This document shows positions 50,567 to 57,269 of a DNA stretch of 64,000 bases, in pieces. Source of the DNA: Actinokineospora terrae (lineage in GTDB: Bacteria > Actinomycetota > Actinomycetes > Mycobacteriales > Pseudonocardiaceae); assembly GCF_900111175.1 (NCBI RefSeq), contig NZ_FOGI01000016.1, forward strand, positions 1 through 64,000. Reading direction: 5' to 3'. A model generated the notes under the pieces. It ran no database searches. It saw nothing but the letters and a program-made list of their open reading frames with translations, and was not told where the DNA came from. A program made the position numbers and the translations under genes. Every line of letters starts with the position of its first letter. Position 1 is the first letter of the stretch.

Positions 50567-51478
50567 TCAGACCCAGTAGGAGACACGGGAACGGTAGTTG
50601 CGCATGGCCGCGAAGGCCAGCGTCCACCCGACCACCGTGATGACGCCGACGACCACCCAGTGGTGCCAGCTCTGCTCGCTGCCGATCAGCGGGGCGCGCA
50701 GGACCTGGATGAAGTGGTAGAGCGGGTTGAGCTCGACGATGAGGTGCTTCCAGTCCCCCGGGCCCAGCTTCTGGGTGAGGATGTCGACCGGCCACACGAT
50801 CGGCGTCGCGTAGAAGAGCAGCTGGGTCAGTGCGTTGATGACCTGCGGGATGTCGCGGTAGCGGGTGCTGATGATGCCGAACAGCAGCGTCACCCACGCG
50901 CCGTTGAGGGCGAGCGCGACGAACGCCGGGATGGCCAGCAGCACGGTCCAGCTCAGCCCGGGCTGGCCGACGCCGCCGGGGGAGAGCACGTAGCCGGACT
51001 TGCTGATGGAGCCGAAGAACAGCACCAGCACGACCACGTACACCAGCATGTTGTGCAGCAGCATCAGCGTCTGCCGCCACACGGTGCGCAGCGCGTAGAC
51101 CGTCAGCGGGGCCGGGAGGTGCTTGATCAGCCCCTCGTTGGAGATGAAGGCGTCCGAGCCCTCGGTCAGGCAGCCCAGGATGAAGCCCCAGACGATGAAC
51201 CCGACGGTCAGGTACGGCAGGAAGGTGTCGACCTCGATGCCGAAGAGCTGGGAGTAGAGGAACCCCAGGCCCGCGGCGGTGACACCCATGCTCATGGTGA
51301 TCCACAACGGACCGATGACCGAGCGCCGGTACCGCTGCTTGATGTCCTGCCAGCCGAGGTGGCCCCACAGCTCACGGGCCGCGATCCCGTCCCGGATGTC
51401 CTTCGCGGCCCGCGCCGAACTCCGACCGGAGTGCACGACAGGTTTCTCCGGGATGTCTATCGCGCTCGTTACCTGCAC
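50567..51478 (-). CDS. wzm: galactan ABC exporter permease (Wzm, Rv3783-like)
   Basis: 303-aa ABC-2-type permease with six transmembrane helices. After an amphipathic N-terminus comes ELWGHLGWQDIKQRYRRSVIGPLW, the coupling-helix motif of polysaccharide exporters, and later the FYATPIVWPVDIL motif. It ends in the LNPLYHFIQVLRAPLIG segment typical of Wzm. It is first in the minus-strand operon with wzt and glfT1, and divergent from the neuB operon. Confidence 0.94.
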   Translation of the reverse strand: MQVTSAIDIPEKPVVHSGRSSARAAKDIRDGIAARELWGHLGWQDIKQRYRRSVIGPLWITMSMGVTAAGLGFLYSQLFGIEVDTFLPYLTVGFIVWGFILGCLTEGSDAFISNEGLIKHLPAPLTVYALRTVWRQTLMLLHNMLVYVVVLVLFFGSISKSGYVLSPGGVGQPGLSWTVLLAIPAFVALALNGAWVTLLFGIISTRYRDIPQVINALTQLLFYATPIVWPVDILTQKLGPGDWKHLIVELNPLYHFIQVLRAPLIGSEQSWHHWVVVGVITVVGWTLAFAAMRNYRSRVSYWV

Positions 51479-51554
51479 GGGGCCGGAGCCTACCGGCGGT
51501 TCGTCCGGCGGTGTGTGCCCGGTCTTGACACCGCGCGGGTGTGGTGCGCGCGGC

Positions 51555-51560
51555 TAGACT
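51555..51560 (+). promoter_or_regulatory. -10 box ahead of neuB
   Basis: TAGACT lies ~31 bp upstream of the preferred TTG start, followed by GGGAGGA as ribosome site. It would serve the neuB-neuC operon. Confidence 0.4.
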
Positions 51561-51591
51561 GGCCGTTTCCGAGGATCCGGGAGGACGCACC

Positions 51592-52629
51592 TTGGTCGAG
51601 TTCTTCGTCGGCACCCGTCCCGTCGGCCCCGCCCACCCCCCGCTGGTCGTCGCGGAGATCGGCATCAACCACGAGGGCGACCCGGCGAAGGCGCACCGGA
51701 TGGTCGACGACGCGGCCGACGCGGGCCTGGAGTGCGTGAAGTTCCAGACCCACGTGGTCGAGGACGAGATGGTCCCCAACGACGTCGTGCCGGGCAACGC
51801 CGACGAGCCCATCTACGCGATGATGCGCCGCTGCGCGCTGCCCGCCTCGGTGGAGCGCGAGCTCAAGGCGCACGCCGAGGAGCGGGGCATGGTCTTCCTG
51901 TCCACGCCGTTCTCCCGCGCGGCCGCCGACCGTCTCGCCGAGCTGGACGTGGCCGCGTACAAGATCGGCTCGGGGGAGTGCAACAACTACCCGCTGATCG
52001 AGCACATCGCCGGGCTCGGCAAGCCGGTGGTCCTGTCGACCGGCATGAACGACATCGCGTCCGTCACCCCGGCGGTGGCGGTGCTGCGGGCGGCGGGAGT
52101 CGGGTTCGCGCTGCTGCACTGCACCTCGCTGTACCCGACACCGCCGGAACTGGTCCGCCTGGGTGCTCTCGCCGAACTGGGCGCGGCGTTCCCGGACGCG
52201 GTCCTCGGGCTGTCCGACCACACGACGTCGATCTACCCGTGCCTGGGCGCGGTTCCGCTCGGGGCGCGGGTGCTGGAGCGGCACTTCACGTCCGACCCCG
52301 GTTGGCCGGGTCCGGACATCCCGGTGTCGTCCACGCCCGCCGAGTTCGCCGACCTGGTCACGGGTTCCCGGCTGATCCACGCCGCACTCGGTGGGACCAA
52401 AGAAGTCTTGACCGCCGAACAACCCACGATCGACTTCGCCTACGCCAGCGTCGTCACGACCGCGCCGGTCGCCGCGGGGGACGTGCTGACCGAGTCGAAC
52501 CTGTGGGTCAAGCGCCCCGGCACCGGCGAACTCCGCGCCGCCCAGTACCCGACTCTGCTCGGCCGCCGCGTCCGCCTTGCGCTGCCCGCCGACCACCAGC
52601 TGTCCCTCGGCGACCTCGCGGATGGCTGA
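51592..52629 (+). CDS. neuB: N-acetylneuraminate synthase family protein (nonulosonate synthase)
   Basis: 345-aa TIM-barrel synthase plus a C-terminal antifreeze-like SAF domain (~285-340, containing GDVLTESNLWVKRPGTGEL). It condenses phosphoenolpyruvate with an N-acetylated hexose to give a nonulosonic acid. Motifs: VVAEIGINHEGDPAKA, CVKFQTH, FLSTPF, YKIGSGECNNYPLIEH and LLHCTSLYPTP. The TTG at 51592 is preferred because GGGAGGA lies 6 nt upstream. It overlaps neuC by 8 nt. The exact product (sialic, legionaminic or other) cannot be decided, but the hydrolysing epimerase partner favours a ManNAc-type substrate. Confidence 0.92.
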   Translation: MVEFFVGTRPVGPAHPPLVVAEIGINHEGDPAKAHRMVDDAADAGLECVKFQTHVVEDEMVPNDVVPGNADEPIYAMMRRCALPASVERELKAHAEERGMVFLSTPFSRAAADRLAELDVAAYKIGSGECNNYPLIEHIAGLGKPVVLSTGMNDIASVTPAVAVLRAAGVGFALLHCTSLYPTPPELVRLGALAELGAAFPDAVLGLSDHTTSIYPCLGAVPLGARVLERHFTSDPGWPGPDIPVSSTPAEFADLVTGSRLIHAALGGTKEVLTAEQPTIDFAYASVVTTAPVAAGDVLTESNLWVKRPGTGELRAAQYPTLLGRRVRLALPADHQLSLGDLADG

Positions 52630-53764
52630 CGGCCGCCGCGAGGTGCTCTTCGTGACCGGCACCAGAGCGGACTTCGGCAAACTCCGCGACATCATGCTGG
52701 CCGTCCAGTCGAGCACCCACCTGTCGGCCCGCGTCGTCGTCACCGGCATGCACCTGCTCCGCCGCTACGGTTACACCGTCCACGAGGTGGAACGCGTTGG
52801 CCTCCAACGACTCCACCTGATCCCCAACCAGGTCGAGGGCGAGCCCACCGCCCTGGTCCTGGCGAACACGGTCCAAGCCCTGGCCCGCCTGGTCTACGAA
52901 GAACGCCCCGACGCCATAGTCGTCCAGGGCGACCGCGTGGAGGCCCTGGCCGCGGCCCTGGTCGGGTCGCTGCACAACGTCCGAGTAATCCACATCGAAG
53001 GCGGCGAACTCTCGGGCGCGATTGACGACTCGGTCCGGCATTCGATCTCCAAGCACGCGCACGTGCATTTGGTCGCCAACGACCAAGCCCGGCTGCGGTT
53101 GGTGCAGATGGGGGAGGAATCGCACCGGATCTTCGTGGTGGGCAGCCCGGAAATCGACATCCTGACGTCACCGGACTTGCCATCACTCGACGCCGTGCGC
53201 ACGCGGTACGACATTCCCTTCGACCGGTACGGGGTGCTCGTGATGCACCCGGTGACCAACGAGGCAGGTGCAACCCAGGCACTGGCGTCGTCGGTGGTGG
53301 ACGCGGTGCTGGGTTCTCCGGGGAACTGGGTGATCATCGACCCGAACAACGATGAGGGGTGCGCGGATATCCGGCTCCAGTTGGACCGGTGCGTGGGGCC
53401 GCGGTTCGCCCGATTGCCGTCTATGCGGTTCGAGCACTTTGTGACGTTGATGCGGCATGCTGATGTGGTGCTGGGGAATTCGTCGTCGGGGGTGCGGGAG
53501 GCGCCTGTTGTGGGGACACGGGCGGTGAATGTGGGGACTCGTCAGCGGGGGCGGACTGAGGCGTTGGGGGTGGTTAATGTGGCTGCTGATGCTGGGGTTA
53601 TTGGGGCTGCGGTGGAGTCGCTTGTGGGGTTGCCTCGGTTGGGCGCGTTCCACGGGTTTGGGGTGCCGGGGGCTCGGCGGCGGATTATTGAGTTGTTTGA
53701 GGGGGATGACTTGTGGGAGCCGTCGCTTTATAAGGAGTTTGTGGATCGGGTGGTGGGTGGGTAG
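52622..53764 (+). CDS. neuC: hydrolysing UDP-N-acetylglucosamine 2-epimerase (NeuC-like)
   Basis: 380-aa epimerase that would release ManNAc or an analogue from a UDP-sugar. Motifs are VLFVTGTRADFGKLRDIM (NeuC-type GTRADFGKL), VVQGDRVEALAAAL (QGD) and HIEGGELSGAIDDSVRHSISK (HxEGGE...D...RH). Also present are LVMHPVTNE and VVLGNSSSGVREAPVVGT. The ATG at 52622 lies inside the neuB 3' end (8-nt overlap). From ~53450 to the stop the plus strand turns G/T-rich, with many third-position T and G choices (GTT, GCT, GGG, TTG) unlike the first 800 bp. The product still looks intact through the C-terminus. Confidence 0.92.
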   Translation: MADGRREVLFVTGTRADFGKLRDIMLAVQSSTHLSARVVVTGMHLLRRYGYTVHEVERVGLQRLHLIPNQVEGEPTALVLANTVQALARLVYEERPDAIVVQGDRVEALAAALVGSLHNVRVIHIEGGELSGAIDDSVRHSISKHAHVHLVANDQARLRLVQMGEESHRIFVVGSPEIDILTSPDLPSLDAVRTRYDIPFDRYGVLVMHPVTNEAGATQALASSVVDAVLGSPGNWVIIDPNNDEGCADIRLQLDRCVGPRFARLPSMRFEHFVTLMRHADVVLGNSSSGVREAPVVGTRAVNVGTRQRGRTEALGVVNVAADAGVIGAAVESLVGLPRLGAFHGFGVPGARRRIIELFEGDDLWEPSLYKEFVDRVVGG

Positions 53765-53969
53765 GGGGCGTCCACATGGGGTGGAGTTGTCCACAGGGGG
53801 AAGTTGGTGGTTCTGGGGGTGTGGGGATTCTCGATACGCTGTGTGTTGGGGGGTGCTTTGAGCGGTTTGATCTTGAGCTGAGGGGTGTTCCGGCTCTCGG
53901 TCTCGCCTGCGGCGTCGACGGTCACCGGCTCGCCTTCGGCATTGCGTTGGGGCGCGATTTACGAGCTGT

Positions 53970-54114
53970 GCTCGATGCGGTGGACTTGTTTTGCGCGGGG
54001 CCCCGACACCAGCCGTGGCAGGACCGCAAAGCAGGGGCCGAAAAGCATGGCCCTGTCCGCGAACGACGCTACGACTGGTGCTCCCCCACGCAAAACAAGT
54101 CCACCCCATCGAGC
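53970..54114. repeat. inverted-repeat element B (26-bp termini)
   Basis: 145 bp, termini 53970-53995 and 54089-54114, complementary at all but one position. Inner arms CACCAG and CTGGTG pair. Its reverse complement aligns with element A (41839-41981) in the termini and in the central CTTTTC-GGCCCC-CTTTG blocks, while the arms differ by paired changes. It lies between neuC (+) and the GT29-like operon (-). Confidence 0.85.
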
Positions 54115-54251
54115 CGGCTTGGCACCAGCGACTCCGAGGAGCGCGTGATTGGCCAACGTCTGTGCGGGCCGGGTGGAGATCATCGTCACCGAGTCTCCAC
54201 CAGCTCGGACCAGCCGCTTCGAGCCGCAATGAGCGGCCAGCGAAGGGACGT

Positions 54252-54380
54252 CTGTCCACAACCCCCTCAACCATCCACAGCCCCCAGCCGAGCCCTATTG
54301 ACAAACCGGCGGGGTCGATAGGTTCAGAGATGGGGCCCCAGACCTCGGGAGGGTGGGTCCCCGGAGCGGAGTTGATCTTG
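54252..54380 (+). repeat. convergent-gap repeat, copy 3 (R2a)
   Basis: 129 bp, 107 of 129 positions identical to 56284-56412 without gaps (hand alignment). It begins CTGTCCACAACCCC, then CATCCACAGC, TTGACA (54298-54303), TCGATAGGTT (with a TAGGTT -10-like box at 54319-54324) and CAGAGATGGGGCCC, and ends CCGGAGCGGAGTTGATCTTG. The order and spacing of TCCACAGC, CGATA, GGGGCC and GGGTGGG are the same as in R1a/R1b read on the minus strand. Confidence 0.8.
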
Positions 54381-54424
54381 TTCGAGGTGCCGCCGAGGGG
54401 GTGGGTGGGGCGTGGGCTGGGGGG

Positions 54425-54832
54425 TTATTCGGGGGCTAGTTCTAGGCGGGAGAGGCGTTCTTCGTAGCGGGAGATGAGGCTGAGGCGGGCGCGGATTCGG
54501 GAGTGTTCCTCGCGGATCTCGGCGACCAGGGTGGTCATGGCGGTGAGGGTGGGGTCGGTGCTGGGAGGGAGGGCGGGGCGGGAGAGGGGGTGTTCGACGG
54601 TGGCCAGGCGGGATTCGACGGCGGCTAGTTGGGGGGCTATGCGGCGGTGTTCGCCGTTGAGCCAGTCGAGGGTTTCGGTGAGGTGGGTGAGGCGCGGGGT
54701 CAGGTCGTCCAGTTTCGTGGTGAACTCGGCGCGCAGGGCTTCCAGGTCGGCGCGGACCTCGGCGGCCGCGGCGGCGGCTTCGCGTTGGGCCAGGGCGCGG
54801 ACGCGGGTGCGGAGGAGGGCGAGGGGGTTCAT
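54425..54832 (-). CDS. coiled-coil protein of unknown function
   Basis: 135 aa, strongly helical with heptad-like Leu spacing (LRTRVRALAQREAAAAAAEVR, EALRAEFTTKLDDLTPRLTH, VAEIREEHSRIRARLSLISR). It has no membrane segment or recognised domain. The ATG at 54832 overlaps the stop of the GT29-like gene by 4 nt, so it is coupled to it, and it may be a scaffold or partner for that transferase. Codons near the 3' end are strongly C-rich on the coding strand. Such coiled-coil genes beside surface-glycan transferases are common, but this one is not assigned to a family. Confidence 0.65.
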   Translation of the reverse strand: MNPLALLRTRVRALAQREAAAAAAEVRADLEALRAEFTTKLDDLTPRLTHLTETLDWLNGEHRRIAPQLAAVESRLATVEHPLSRPALPPSTDPTLTAMTTLVAEIREEHSRIRARLSLISRYEERLSRLELAPE

Positions 54833-55479
54833 CTGAGGATCTCGATCCTGCCCGTCGACTCCCAGGAGCGCAGGAGGGTCGACTCGGCGATCAGGCGGTG
54901 TTCGGCGGTGACCGCGACGGGGTCGCCCCAGGCGTGCGGGAAGGTGGTCTGGTCCGGGGTGTCGACGATCGAGGTGCCGGTGAGCAGGACCCTGGCCCCG
55001 GGGAACAACTCGGTGGCCAGGTAGGTGGCCATGGTCCCGGTGGTCGACCACGTCGGCGCGGCCGGGTCGAGGCCGAGCAGGTCGTTGAGCGCGACGGTGA
55101 ACTCGTGGTTGGGCACGGGCACGAACCCCAGGTCGGCGGGCCACCAGTCGGGGATCGCCTCCGGTTCCCAGTGCAGCCTGCCCGGTTCGACCAGCAGGTA
55201 CAGCCGGGACTTGTAGTCGGCGAAGGTGTGCGGGCTGGCGATCACGCCGCGGTGCAGGACGACCACGTCGGTGCGGGTGCCCAGCGCGGCCGGGTCGACG
55301 GCGAAACTGGTCATCCTGATCACCAGGTCGGCGTCGTCGACGGCGCGCGAACGGGCCGCGCACGGCGGCATGGGCGCGTTGCCCACCACGGCGATGGCGC
55401 GGGGCGGGTGGCTGCGGGCGTAGCTGTTGAGCAGTTCGGCGAGCATGGCGGCCGAACGCTGGAGAAGAATGTTCATCAC
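54829..55479 (-). CDS. possible GT29-like (sialyltransferase-type) glycosyltransferase
   Basis: 216 aa. The N-terminal core, IAVVGNAPMPPC then DDADLVIRMTSFAVDP, followed by GTRTDVVVLHRGV, has the pattern of the GT29 sialyltransferase L-motif (VGNxxxL...ID..D.VIR.N...GTRTD). Later, STTGTMATYLATELF and LLTGTSIVDTP resemble the small motif, where S-S/T-G comes before a hydrophobic helix. The protein is shorter than eukaryotic GT29 enzymes and has no membrane anchor. It is divergent from neuA and close to neuB/neuC, which would supply a CMP-nonulosonate donor. The start may be GTG at 55479 or ATG three bases on. The family call is tentative; a DUF-type glycan enzyme is the alternative. Confidence 0.5.
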   Translation of the reverse strand: MMNILLQRSAAMLAELLNSYARSHPPRAIAVVGNAPMPPCAARSRAVDDADLVIRMTSFAVDPAALGTRTDVVVLHRGVIASPHTFADYKSRLYLLVEPGRLHWEPEAIPDWWPADLGFVPVPNHEFTVALNDLLGLDPAAPTWSTTGTMATYLATELFPGARVLLTGTSIVDTPDQTTFPHAWGDPVAVTAEHRLIAESTLLRSWESTGRIEILR

Positions 55480-55553
55480 CGGTGGGGGGTCGGGTGTACT
55501 GGGTTGATAAGCCTAGAGTGTTGGGCTGATCGCCGCAGTGCGGGAGGGGCAAC

Positions 55554-56213
55554 ATGCGTGACGTGGTGGCGGTGGTGACCGCGCGCGGTGGGTCCAGGGG
55601 GTTCGCCGGGAAGAACCTCGCGCTGTTCCGGGGCAGGTCGCTGGTCGCGCACGCGGTGCTGACCGCGGTGGCGGCCGAGGGCGTCGACCGGGTGGTGGTC
55701 ACGACCGACGACCCGGCGATCGCCGAGCAGAGCGCGGGCGCCGAGGTGGTGGTGCGGCCCGCCGGGTTGTCCGGCCCCGACAGCCGTTCCGTCGACGCGG
55801 TCCTGCACGTCGTCGACCACCTGGGGCTGCACCCGGGGACGGTGCTCGTCCTGGTGCAGCCGACCACCCCGCTGCGCACCGCCGAGGACATCGCGGACTG
55901 CCTGGCCCTGCACGGCGACCGGCCAACCGGGTCGGTCGTCCAGATGGTCGCGGCGCAGGCGCATCACCCGTGGAAGTCGTGCATCGTCCACGACGGCAGC
56001 ATCGAACCCGCGCACGACTGGTCCGATCTTGAGGCCCCGCGCCAAAACTTGCCGCCGGTGCTACGACCGACCGGTGGCGTCTACGTCGTGGGTGCCGCCG
56101 ATCTCCGTGCGCACCGCAGGTTCTTCATCCCCGAGGTCCTGGCGCAGGTGATCCCGCCACACCGCGCGATCGACATCGACACCCCGGATGATCTCGCCCG
56201 CGCCCAGCAATGA
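55554..56213 (+). CDS. neuA: CMP-nonulosonate cytidylyltransferase (NeuA-like)
   Basis: 219-aa cytidylyltransferase activating a nonulosonic acid with CTP. Motifs: VVAVVTARGGSRGFAGKNLALF (ARGGS...KN), VVVTTDDPAIAEQS, LVLVQPTTPLRTAEDI (QPTSPLR type) and the C-terminal AIDIDTPDDLARA. The ATG at 55554 has GGGAGGGG 5 nt upstream. It is transcribed away from the GT29-like operon through a 74-bp divergent promoter region. Together with neuB and neuC it completes the synthesis of an activated sialic-like sugar. Confidence 0.92.
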   Translation: MRDVVAVVTARGGSRGFAGKNLALFRGRSLVAHAVLTAVAAEGVDRVVVTTDDPAIAEQSAGAEVVVRPAGLSGPDSRSVDAVLHVVDHLGLHPGTVLVLVQPTTPLRTAEDIADCLALHGDRPTGSVVQMVAAQAHHPWKSCIVHDGSIEPAHDWSDLEAPRQNLPPVLRPTGGVYVVGAADLRAHRRFFIPEVLAQVIPPHRAIDIDTPDDLARAQQ

Positions 56214-56283
56214 CGGCACCCCACCCGATCCAAGCGCGCGAGCCCCTGGCATCCCGACCTCGCTGGCCCTCTGCCGGACCGTG

Positions 56284-56412
56284 CTGTCCACAACCCCGCC
56301 GGTCATCCACAGCCCGCCCGCGGCCCCTAGTGACAAGTCGCCGAGTTCGATACGTTCAGAGATGGGGCCCCGGGCCCCGGGAGGGTGGGCCCCCGGAGCG
56401 GAGTTGATCTTG
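56284..56412 (+). repeat. convergent-gap repeat, copy 4 (R2b)
   Basis: 129 bp, 107 of 129 positions identical to 54252-54380. It has CTGTCCACAACCCC, TCATCCACAGC, TAGTGACA, TTCGATACGTT (with a TACGTT -10-like box), GGGGCCCC and GGGTGGGC. It lies between neuA (+) and bpa (-). Confidence 0.8.
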
Positions 56413-56628
56413 GTCGGCCGGGCTCGCGTGCTGGGGCGGCGGGCCTGTGCGGGCAAGGATTGGGCCTGGTCGGGTGGGCTGCGTGAGCGGACTGGCGCAG
56501 AGTTGATCGGGGGCTTGCCCTGCGCAGGGTGGCTTGGGTGCGAGTGGACTGGCGCAGAGTCAGTCGGGTTCGTCCGTGGGTGGGTGTTCTGCGGAGCGGC
56601 TGCGGGTAGCGATCGGCCGGGAATGACG

Positions 56629-56663
56629 GAAGGCCGACACCCGGGCTGTGGGTGTCGGCCTTC
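56629..56663 (-). terminator. bpa terminator
   Basis: A perfect 14-bp stem (56629-56642 with 56650-56663) and a 7-nt loop lie 12 bp beyond the minus-strand bpa stop codon. Confidence 0.8.
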
Positions 56664-56675
56664 GCGTGGGGTGGC

Positions 56676-57209
56676 TTACAGGTACTGCCCGCTGCCGCCG
56701 GTGCGGAGGTGGGTTTGGTCTTCGGTTCCCGTGCCGGGGGGCAGGCCGCGGCGCATTTGTTCCAGTTGTACGCGGGCGGCCATCTGCTGGGCGAACAGCG
56801 CGGTCTGGATGCCGTGGAAGAGGCCTTCGAGCCAGCCGACCAGTTGGGCTTGGGCGATGCGCAGTTCCGCGTCCGAGGGCGTGTGCTCCTCGGTGAACGG
56901 GAGCGACAGCCGCTCCAGTTCCTCGCGCAGCTCGGGCGCCAGGCCGTCCTCCAGTTCGGCGATCGAGCGCTTGTGGATCTCGCGCAGCCGGGCCCGGCTC
57001 GCCTCGTCGAGCGGGGCGGCGCGCACCTCCTCCAGCAGCTGCTTGATCATGGTGCCGATCCGCATGACCTTCGCGGGTTGCTCGACCATGTCGCCGACCG
57101 ACTCGGCGTCAGAGTTGTCCGGGATCTTCGCGGTGCCGAGCGGGGAACCGTCGGGTCCGACCACCACCACGTGGTGCGCGTCGTCCGAGCCAGGGGTGGG
57201 TTGAGTCAC
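56676..57209 (-). CDS. bpa: bacterial proteasome activator (Bpa/PafE, Rv3780-like)
   Basis: 177-aa ring-forming, ATP-independent activator of the 20S proteasome. Four-helix core motifs include VEQPAKVMRIGTMIKQLLEEV, EASRARLREIHKRSIAELE and QLVGWLEGLFHGIQTALFAQQ. The C-terminus ends GQYL, the proteasome gate-opening motif of this family, and is kept intact. The GTG start at 57209 lies 7 nt after TACCCT (57217-57222 on the minus strand), so it is probably leaderless. In M. tuberculosis bpa is next to wzt, and here it remains in the same neighbourhood. Confidence 0.95.
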   Translation of the reverse strand: MTQPTPGSDDAHHVVVVGPDGSPLGTAKIPDNSDAESVGDMVEQPAKVMRIGTMIKQLLEEVRAAPLDEASRARLREIHKRSIAELEDGLAPELREELERLSLPFTEEHTPSDAELRIAQAQLVGWLEGLFHGIQTALFAQQMAARVQLEQMRRGLPPGTGTEDQTHLRTGGSGQYL

Positions 57210-57216
57210 GCGTTCG

Positions 57217-57222
57217 AGGGTA
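57217..57222 (-). promoter_or_regulatory. -10 box for leaderless bpa
   Basis: TACCCT on the minus strand, 7 nt before the GTG start. A plus-strand TACGGT (57257-57262), 7 nt before the ATG at 57270, serves the divergent PLP-enzyme gene. Two leaderless promoters therefore share a 60-bp gap. Confidence 0.5.
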
Positions 57223-57269
57223 GTGCCCCACGCGGCGTGGGGCGGGGGGACTCTCGTACGGTGTGGCGC

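Larger units (their letters stand above)
53765..54424. other. gene-free convergent gap with two repeat elements
   Basis: No credible gene in 660 bp. It contains a perfect TTGTCCACA nonamer (53787-53795), inverted-repeat element B (53970-54114), and repeat copy R2a (54252-54380), followed by a G-rich stretch running into the 3' end of the minus-strand coiled-coil gene. Confidence 0.6.
56214..56675. other. gene-free convergent gap with repeat copy and terminator
   Basis: 462 bp without a credible gene. It contains repeat R2b (56284-56412), a 15-bp direct repeat GGACTGGCGCAGAGT at 56489-56503 and 56546-56560, and the bpa terminator. Confidence 0.6.

Noticed and set aside
54331..54467. Small ORF starting at the ATG in R2a (MGPQTSGGWVPGAELIL), matched by MGPRAPGGWAPGAELIL in R2b
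   Set aside because: The peptide similarity follows from the DNA repeat. There is no ribosome site, the two frames diverge at once after the repeat, and the R1 copies encode a different peptide.
56489..56560. 15-bp direct repeat GGACTGGCGCAGAGT as an attachment site
   Set aside because: No integrase, tRNA or element boundary nearby. The 57-bp spacing fits a small local duplication.
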